Shown here in pieces: positions 6,685-11,452 of a stretch of 11,452 nucleotides of DNA. The position numbers and the translations under genes were made by a program. Below the pieces are notes generated by a model. The model ran no database searches. It was not told the origin of the DNA and saw only the letters and a program-made list of their open reading frames with translations. The stretch spans positions 1 to 11,452 of the forward strand of contig JACREV010000069.1 of NCBI GenBank assembly GCA_016218095.1, read 5' to 3'. Numbering within the stretch: position 1 is the first letter of the stretch; each line of letters starts with the position of its first letter. This DNA comes from Deltaproteobacteria bacterium. GTDB lineage: Bacteria > Desulfobacterota > GWC2-55-46.

Positions 6685-7164
6685 TCACACCGCCATTCTC
6701 GCGCGCTTCATCTCAAATTCTTCCCAAGTCTCTGCGACCTTGCCCTTAAGATCGAACTTGATGTCGTTTACCCTGAGCCTGTACCCCATGGGTCCGATGA
6801 CGGCCATGACTATCATGGAGAGCGGACAGCTTATGAACGCCGACCCGGTCTCCCTGTAAAGGCGGGAGAAGGCCTCTATGCCCACGAGATTTACCCATTT
6901 GCAGTACATCCCTTTCTCGGTAGTCGGGTCTATTACGACGTCTTCGACAAACCCCTCCTCGACAAAGGCGTTGATTATATTGGCTACCGTGTCCTCGACC
7001 GTATCGCTTTGCCTGAACTCCATCCCGAACTCTTTCAGGTACGAGATGAGGTTGCTGCCTATATCGCGCGAGATATTTTCCATCTCAGATGGCAGGCATT
7101 TCGAGAGCATGACGCCGTAGCTGTATATCATCGCGTTCAAAAGGACCTTTTCAAAATCTTTCAT
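6685..7164 (-). CDS. Conserved-looking 159-aa protein of unknown function
   Basis: I do not recognise the family. The start is firm: GGAGG (7173-7177) lies eight bases before ATG 7162-7164, and an earlier ATG between them is out of frame and closes after six codons. The protein is soluble in character: a helical N-terminal half (to about residue 75), then a beta/alpha segment with KGMYCKWVNLVGIEAF (84-99) and SCPLSMIVMAVIGPMGYRLR (112-131), and a charged C-terminus. Three Cys residues (23, 88, 113) are present; C88 and C113 lie in the best-ordered segments and could bind a ligand or cofactor, loosely reminiscent of V4R-type small-molecule-binding proteins, but this is weak. The gene is monocistronic, convergent with the GGDEF gene and divergent from the DUF898 operon. 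Confidence 0.8.
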   Translation of the reverse strand: MKDFEKVLLNAMIYSYGVMLSKCLPSEMENISRDIGSNLISYLKEFGMEFRQSDTVEDTVANIINAFVEEGFVEDVVIDPTTEKGMYCKWVNLVGIEAFSRLYRETGSAFISCPLSMIVMAVIGPMGYRLRVNDIKFDLKGKVAETWEEFEMKRARMAV

Positions 7165-7232
7165 TTTTCATACCTCCACTTTAATTTTAACATGAATGCA
7201 GAATTCCTTAAAAGGCCATGGAATCAAGGGCG

Positions 7233-7248
7233 TAGGGCAAAAGCCCTA
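7233..7248. repeat. Small perfect hairpin in divergent intergenic region
   Basis: TAGGGC-AAAA-GCCCTA forms a 6-bp stem with an A4 loop, between the divergent 159-aa gene and the DUF898 operon (174-bp gap). No T-run follows, so it is not a terminator. It could be an operator, or part of the 5' leader of the DUF898 operon. The remainder of the gap is an AT-rich tract (7262-7290) suited to a promoter, but I could not identify a convincing -35/-10 pair. Confidence 0.3.
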
Positions 7249-7324
7249 AGGACATTTGCGCATTAAAAAAATTAAAGTTTTTATTAAATAAGGCCGAAAA
7301 ACTGCTTATCGCCGTGAAAAGAAC

Positions 7325-7332
7325 AAAGGAGG
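7325..7332 (+). promoter_or_regulatory. Strong Shine-Dalgarno fixing a TTG start
   Basis: AAAGGAGG ends six bases before TTG 7339-7341. No in-frame ATG or GTG lies near, and the encoded zinc-ribbon motif begins at codon 4, so initiation at TTG is well supported. Confidence 0.85.
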
Positions 7333-7338
7333 CCCATT

Positions 7339-8475
7339 TTGAAGATCTCTTGCCCTGAGTGCCGTCACGGGAGCGACATCGACCCGAAGAAGGTCCCGAC
7401 CCGGACGGTCACCGCGAAGTGCCCCAAATGCGGCCACAGGTTCCCTTTCAGCGTCGACCCTGCCCCGCCTGAAGCACAGCCGAAGGACGAAGCGGCAAAA
7501 CCCGCGGAGCCCAGGGTCGTCCCGTTCATCCGGCCCAAAGGCGGACAGGAGGCCAAACCTTCCCGCAACATCTCGTTCCATGGAGAAGGTCTCTCCCTTC
7601 TCAGGCTCTATCTCGTGAGCAACCTCCTTACGGTCTTGACGCTCGGGGTCTATTACTTCTGGGGAAAGGCGAAGATACGGAGATACATCTACAGCTCCAC
7701 CGAGTTCATGGGCGAGAGGTTCAGCTACAGCGGCACAGGCAAGGAGCTCTTTACGGGGTGGCTCCGGGCCACGGCTGTAATGGCGGTTGCCTTCGGCGTA
7801 CCCAAGGCGCTTTCGTCCTTTGTCCACCCCGGCTTCGGGGTACTCGTGGTCCCGGTCATGTTCATGATAGTCCCCGTGGCGCTCGTAGGGGCATGGCGCT
7901 ACAGGTTATCCCGCACCGACTGGCACGGGGCGAGGTTCTCATTCTCGGGCACGGTAAAGGAGTATCTGAAGATCCACGTAAAAGGCTCGCTCCTTACGCT
8001 CATCACCCTCGGCTTTTACAGCCCCTACTTCCACGTCCAGAAGGAGCGGTTCTGGCGGACCAACACCTGTTACGGAACGGCCCGCTTCGATTATACGGGC
8101 AAGGGAGAGGACTTGAAAAAGGACTTCCTCAAGGCCTTTTTGCTCTTCATCCCCACCTTCGGCCTTTACTGGTTCTGGTACAAGGCCGCTGTGACCCGTT
8201 ACGATTGGGAGCATACCACCCAGGGGGGCTTGAGCTTCAAGTTCTCCGCGACAGGCAGGCAGTTCCTCACGTTCAGCATCGGGAACCTCCTCCTTTTGGC
8301 GCTCTCCCTCGGGTTCGCATACCCGTGGGTCATTACCCGCTCCATCAGGTTCACATCGGAGCACCTCACGGTCGAGGGCGACATCGAGTTCAATAAAGTC
8401 GGCCAGACCGCGCAACACGGCAGGGCCGTGGGCGAGGGGCTCGCGGGCATGCTCGACATAGATATGGCGCTCTAA
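7339..8475 (+). CDS. Zinc-ribbon/DUF898 (YjgN-like) inner-membrane protein
   Basis: A 378-residue protein. Residues 1-36 form an MJ0042-type zinc ribbon with C5-x2-C8 and C28-x2-C31, followed by a Pro/Ala/Lys-rich linker to about 77. The rest is a DUF898 membrane domain built of repeated units: a F-S/H-x-S/G-G-T-x-K-E-like strand motif (about 79, 128, 200, 250, 300) alternating with hydrophobic segments such as LLTVLTLGVYYFWGKAKIRR (96-115), LLTLITLGFYSPYF (218-231), FIPTFGLYWFWYKAAV (270-285) and LLALSLGFAYPWV (319-331), plus a long hydrophobic pair at 145-185. The biochemical function of DUF898 is not established. It starts at TTG and is followed after 8 bp by an M48 peptidase gene, so the two form an operon; a role in membrane-protein quality control or lipid handling is inference from that pairing. 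Confidence 0.9.
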   Translation: MKISCPECRHGSDIDPKKVPTRTVTAKCPKCGHRFPFSVDPAPPEAQPKDEAAKPAEPRVVPFIRPKGGQEAKPSRNISFHGEGLSLLRLYLVSNLLTVLTLGVYYFWGKAKIRRYIYSSTEFMGERFSYSGTGKELFTGWLRATAVMAVAFGVPKALSSFVHPGFGVLVVPVMFMIVPVALVGAWRYRLSRTDWHGARFSFSGTVKEYLKIHVKGSLLTLITLGFYSPYFHVQKERFWRTNTCYGTARFDYTGKGEDLKKDFLKAFLLFIPTFGLYWFWYKAAVTRYDWEHTTQGGLSFKFSATGRQFLTFSIGNLLLLALSLGFAYPWVITRSIRFTSEHLTVEGDIEFNKVGQTAQHGRAVGEGLAGMLDIDMAL

Positions 8476-8483
8476 GGCGAAAG

Positions 8484-9644
8484 ATGAAGTCCTTCTGGAA
8501 GGCCTTTTACTACGACGGCAGGACCGCGGAGAGGCACGAGGTGGAGATTTCGCTCTCGCCGGAGGCCCTGTGTGTAAAAAAGGATGGCAAGGAGGCCCTC
8601 TGGAGGCTTGACGAGGTCGATCAGACACAGGGCTTCAACAAGGGAGAGCCCGTAAGGCTTGAAAAAGGCGGCGAGGCCCTCATCATAAACGACGCGGAGT
8701 TCGTCGTTTCACTCTATTCGATGGCCCCTGCACACGCCGCGAGGTTCAAAAGGCCCGACAGGATGGGCAGGGGCGTTCTCCTCATATCGCTCTCCGCCTT
8801 CCTCACCATCGCCATAGGTCTCGGCGTTTATTTTTGGGCGATACCGGCGATGGTGAGAGTTGCCACCGCGAACATCCCGCCATCCGTAGAGGACAGGCTC
8901 GGAAGGTCTTACGTATCCGGTCTTACCGGCATGGTCCCCCAATGCACATCGCCCGAGATCATCGATTCCACGGACAGGATATTAAAAAAGCTCGAGTCCG
9001 CGGTTCCCGGCCACCCATATGACTTCAAGCTCTACGTGCTCAAGAATGAGACGGTCAACGCCTTCGCCGCGCCCGGCGGCCATATCGTGCTATTATCCGG
9101 GCTTATAGAGGCGACGGAGAGCCCGGAGGAGCTCGCCGGGGTCATGGCCCACGAGATGCAGCACGTATTGAAGAAGCACTCGACGCAGGCGATATTCAAG
9201 GACCTCTCGACCGGGGTGCTCTTCTCGTTCGCCTTCGGAGACCTTCAGGGCCTATCCGGCGCGGTGCGGACGATGGAAGGGTTGCGTTACGGGAGAAATC
9301 TCGAAGAAGAGGCGGATAAGAAGGGGATGGAGCTTCTTGTAAGGGCGGGTATCGACCCCGAGGGGATGGTCGGGTTCTTCGAATACCTCTGGGAATGCGA
9401 GTGCAAGAAGGAAAAAAAAGACAAAAAGGCGAGCGTCCTTGAGTACCTCTCGACCCATCCCGCCACGGAGAACAGGGTCGAATATCTTAAAAAGAACCTT
9501 GGGTCAGTCTCACCCCGGAATTACGAGCCCCTGCTACCAGGAGTCGACTGGGAGAGGGTCAAGAACTCGTGCTCGGGCGGGCCGCCCGGCGGCAAGGAAA
9601 AGCAGGACGAAGAAGCTCAGAAGACAGACGAAGTGGATACTTAG
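8484..9644 (+). CDS. Membrane-anchored M48 family zinc metallopeptidase
   Basis: A 386-residue protein. Residues 1-80 form a beta-rich N-terminal domain of the kind found on M48 enzymes next to DUF898 proteins (DUF7092-like). One transmembrane helix (about 97-120) follows, then the peptidase domain. The zinc site is complete: HEMQH (H223, E224, H227) and a downstream E-x3-D (E274-D278 in LEEEADKKG). NAFAAPGGH (192-200) and THPATENRV (324-332) are conserved M48 motifs. The domain order resembles BepA/Oma1-type proteases that degrade misfolded envelope proteins; with the HExxH following a single helix, the catalytic domain is probably periplasmic, though topology is not proven. The C-terminal 20 residues are a charged, low-complexity tail. 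The ATG is 8 bp after the DUF898 stop, with only a weak upstream GGCGAAAG, suggesting coupling. The gene ends just 10 bp from a convergent gene with no visible terminator. Confidence 0.93.
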   Translation: MKSFWKAFYYDGRTAERHEVEISLSPEALCVKKDGKEALWRLDEVDQTQGFNKGEPVRLEKGGEALIINDAEFVVSLYSMAPAHAARFKRPDRMGRGVLLISLSAFLTIAIGLGVYFWAIPAMVRVATANIPPSVEDRLGRSYVSGLTGMVPQCTSPEIIDSTDRILKKLESAVPGHPYDFKLYVLKNETVNAFAAPGGHIVLLSGLIEATESPEELAGVMAHEMQHVLKKHSTQAIFKDLSTGVLFSFAFGDLQGLSGAVRTMEGLRYGRNLEEEADKKGMELLVRAGIDPEGMVGFFEYLWECECKKEKKDKKASVLEYLSTHPATENRVEYLKKNLGSVSPRNYEPLLPGVDWERVKNSCSGGPPGGKEKQDEEAQKTDEVDT

Positions 9645-9654
9645 GCGGAAAGAC

Positions 9655-10089
9655 CTACTTCATTATAACTGCTATCAAGCCTGTGATTGCTCCAATTATT
9701 CCAATGATTATGCCTGCCCAATGTGAGGCAATTTCCAACCTAACTTTTTGCTCTTGCCTTATCAATTGCCTTACCTTAGCAATACCTTTCGTTGTCAGAA
9801 ACCATCTACCTGTATAATTGCTTGATTCCCACAAATCATCTTTATCGGTGATAGGTGGGGTAGGAATGGACATTCTTTCTGCCTTATTTATTAGAAATCG
9901 TCCGTTCAAATAAGAAATCTCATCATCTATCCTTGAAAACTCAAAACGTTCAGCTGCCCATTCTTGCTCTCCTGCCGCTCTCCCACCTTTCCTTTCAGCT
10001 TCGTTAACTAACTTAGATACGCGCTTATCTTCCTTGTCTCTCTCACGAGTTAACTTATATAGAGAAATTCTATAAGATAATATATTCAT
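9655..10089 (-). CDS. AT-rich small membrane protein of unknown function
   Basis: A 144-residue protein. The N-terminal half is strongly charged and helical, likely coiled-coil (about 8-60). A central segment (WFLTTKGIAKVRQLIRQEQK, about 95-114) leads into a C-terminal transmembrane helix SHWAGIIIGIIGAITGLIAVIMK split as SHWAGIIIGIIGA and ITGLIAVIMK (about 122-144). It is therefore a tail-anchored protein with a cytoplasmic head. Codon use is markedly more AT-rich than in the DUF898/M48 operon, suggesting later acquisition. The start ATG 10087-10089 has only a weak AGG upstream. I do not recognise a family; coding status rests on length, the amphipathic pattern and the clear terminal helix. 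Confidence 0.65.
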   Translation of the reverse strand: MNILSYRISLYKLTRERDKEDKRVSKLVNEAERKGGRAAGEQEWAAERFEFSRIDDEISYLNGRFLINKAERMSIPTPPITDKDDLWESSNYTGRWFLTTKGIAKVRQLIRQEQKVRLEIASHWAGIIIGIIGAITGLIAVIMK

Positions 10090-10113
10090 TGCGAATAGCC
10101 TGCCCTAAGTCAT

Positions 10114-10134
10114 GTAGGGTGGGCTCCGCCCACC
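10114..10134. repeat. GC-rich palindromic interspersed-type repeat
   Basis: GGTGGGC-TCC-GCCCACC (10118-10134) is a perfect 7-bp inverted repeat with a 3-nt loop, preceded by GTAG, within an AT-rich intergenic gap (10090-10230). Short palindromes of the form GTAGGGTGGGC...GCCCACC recur between genes in many bacterial genomes, so this is probably one copy of a dispersed repeat. On the plus strand it is followed by AATTCTTTTTG and might also act as a terminator for transcripts running through from the M48 gene. Confidence 0.55.
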
Positions 10135-10230
10135 AATTCTTTTTGTTATACCATACTTACCACATTACTATGCCTCTGCAACAAAAAAGCCAGTACCCCT
10201 TATCTTCAAGCGTATACACCTTATATCCCC

Positions 10231-11452
10231 CTATTTAGCATTAGAATTGAATTCTGTTCGATATATCCAGGTCGATGAACTGTCCGATTCTTTTTCATGC
10301 GAATTCCCCACGGCTATAAACGCGCCGTCTCCTGCAGGGATCGCCTGATGAATATGCGCATTCTTAACCGGCAGGAATTTTTTTATTGATTTAATTTTGC
10401 CGGACGATGAAAGGGTCGCCGCCCATATCCTTTCCTGCTCATTTTCGCATGTTTGCCCAACCGCGACGATTTCATCCCTATCCGCCGTCCAAAGGCCTTT
10501 GATGCCGCAAATCCCGGGAATATTTATCTTGCTTCTCCACTTCAAATCTCCATTATTTGCAAGCTTGCTTAGCCAAACAGAACCTCCGAGCGGCTGGACA
10601 AGAATAGCGTTCCTTTGCGTAGAGTGCCTGTCTTCATTTATTTCCTTAATATCTAAATACTCTACCCCGTTGCCTGTAATTATGCTGCCGTCCTTTAATT
10701 CTGCGAGTACACGGCTTGAGGACGTAGATGCAAACTTTTTATCAATGTTAGAGTCAAATTTTCTTTCCCACAAAACATTTCCGCGAGCGGAAATGTAAGC
10801 AAGCCAAGTGTTAAAGGAATTATTGTTACGGTCGATCAAATCACCCTCAATAACAATCCCGCCATCTCGTAAAGGAATAATAACATCAGGCCAAACGCTA
10901 TGTTCCCTTTCAACGTCGATACGCCTTTCCCAGACGACTCCGCCTTTCGCATCGAGCATCCAGACGATGGGGGTATCGCTGATCCCGTATCTGAGAAAAC
11001 CGGCTATTATTATCTTGTCTCCTACGGCCTTCGCATCCGTCGCAAGGATGGAAGGCATGACCTCTATTTCAACGTCCTCGTATTCGAGTCTTTCTTTCAA
11101 CCTCAGCTTCTTTTCCCACTCCACGGACCCGTCTTCAGCCAACTTTACGACCCATCCTGACGCTGAGGCGAATGTCCCGGCCTGCCACTGGGGTTTGTAT
11201 GAGATATCCGTAGCCCCCGCAAGGACGGCCCTGTCTCCCATGGCTGCCGCCTTGACAAAATTATAATAATTGTAGCTCTCGCCGATTGTTTTTTCCCACA
11301 GCTTATCGCCGCTTTTATCAATCTTTAAGGCCCAGCCGAGGCAACACTGACCGTCCTTGTCACTGGCGCTCCCCGCGACAATATACCCGTCTCTGGTCTC
11401 GGCGATACTGCTTCCAGAGGCATGGGTTCCTATTATTTTATAATATTCATCC
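10231..11452 (-). CDS. Beta-propeller-like repeat protein (5' end outside window)
   Basis: The frame is open from the right edge of the window to a stop at 10231-10233, giving 406 visible residues; the N-terminus and any signal peptide are missing. An internal ATG (11239-11241) exists, but the frame upstream is open and carries the same repeats, so it is not the start. The motif D/N-x-x-G-x-x-x-W-E-K/R-K recurs at about residues 52, 112, 174, 228 and 305 of the visible part (DKLWEKTI, SVEWEKKL, GVVWERRI, NVLWERKF, DLKWRSKI), each preceded by a strand of the type G-x-I-x-A-G. Repeats of about 55-75 residues with this signature form blades of beta-propellers in exported proteins. Pair C36-C37 and others are scattered. 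The specific role is unknown; function may be binding or structural at the cell surface. Base composition is intermediate. Confidence 0.8.
   Translation of the reverse strand, partial: DEYYKIIGTHASGSSIAETRDGYIVAGSASDKDGQCCLGWALKIDKSGDKLWEKTIGESYNYYNFVKAAAMGDRAVLAGATDISYKPQWQAGTFASASGWVVKLAEDGSVEWEKKLRLKERLEYEDVEIEVMPSILATDAKAVGDKIIIAGFLRYGISDTPIVWMLDAKGGVVWERRIDVEREHSVWPDVIIPLRDGGIVIEGDLIDRNNNSFNTWLAYISARGNVLWERKFDSNIDKKFASTSSSRVLAELKDGSIITGNGVEYLDIKEINEDRHSTQRNAILVQPLGGSVWLSKLANNGDLKWRSKINIPGICGIKGLWTADRDEIVAVGQTCENEQERIWAATLSSSGKIKSIKKFLPVKNAHIHQAIPAGDGAFIAVGNSHEKESDSSSTWIYRTEFNSNAK

Noticed and set aside
7939..8628. 229-codon minus-strand frame across the DUF898/M48 junction
   Set aside because: Arg/Pro/Glu-rich shadow of the two well-supported plus-strand genes.
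11239..11241. ATG as the true start of the propeller protein
   Set aside because: The frame is open upstream to the window edge and contains another blade repeat (DKLWEKTI).

Overview
The window looks like a chromosomal segment of a Gram-negative, moderately GC-rich bacterium with strong Shine-Dalgarno signals, type IV pilin genes, sigma-54 control and an oxygen/c-di-GMP sensor. This suggests a Desulfobacterota (deltaproteobacteria)-like lineage, but no ribosomal RNA or core phylogenetic marker is present, so the taxonomy is only a guess. The conserved genes are GC-rich; two stretches (about 2900-4740 and 9650-11452) are visibly more AT-rich and hold accessory material.

Left block (1-2928, all minus strand): a sigma-54 enhancer-binding regulator (1551-2891) lies upstream of two minor-pilin genes, pilV-like (890-1306) and pilW-like (1-887, running off the window). 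A near-consensus -24/-12 sigma-54 promoter sits directly in front of pilV, and an inverted repeat lies about 120 bp upstream of it. This gives a self-contained pilin regulatory unit: activator, candidate enhancer site, sigma-54 promoter, minor pilins. The regulator's receiver-like N-terminus lacks the phosphoacceptor Asp and the conserved Lys.

Accessory block (2987-4601, minus strand): a secreted-protein gene broken by two separate frameshifts, then a BrnT/BrnA toxin-antitoxin pair whose promoter overlaps a perfect inverted repeat, a likely autoregulatory operator.

Central block: a 601-aa plus-strand protein joins an FprA/ODP-type diiron metallo-beta-lactamase-fold domain to a GAF-like region and an intact GGDEF domain, probably an oxygen- or redox-responsive diguanylate cyclase. 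A strong hairpin terminator separates it from a convergent 159-aa gene of unknown function.

Right block: divergent from that gene is a two-gene operon of a zinc-ribbon/DUF898 membrane protein (TTG start) and a membrane-anchored M48 zinc metallopeptidase, a pair likely to act together in the inner membrane. It is followed by an AT-rich small membrane-protein gene, a GC-rich palindromic repeat of a widely dispersed type, and the 3' part of a beta-propeller-like repeat protein, both genes on the minus strand. I found no tRNA, rRNA, CRISPR array, transposase or integrase.
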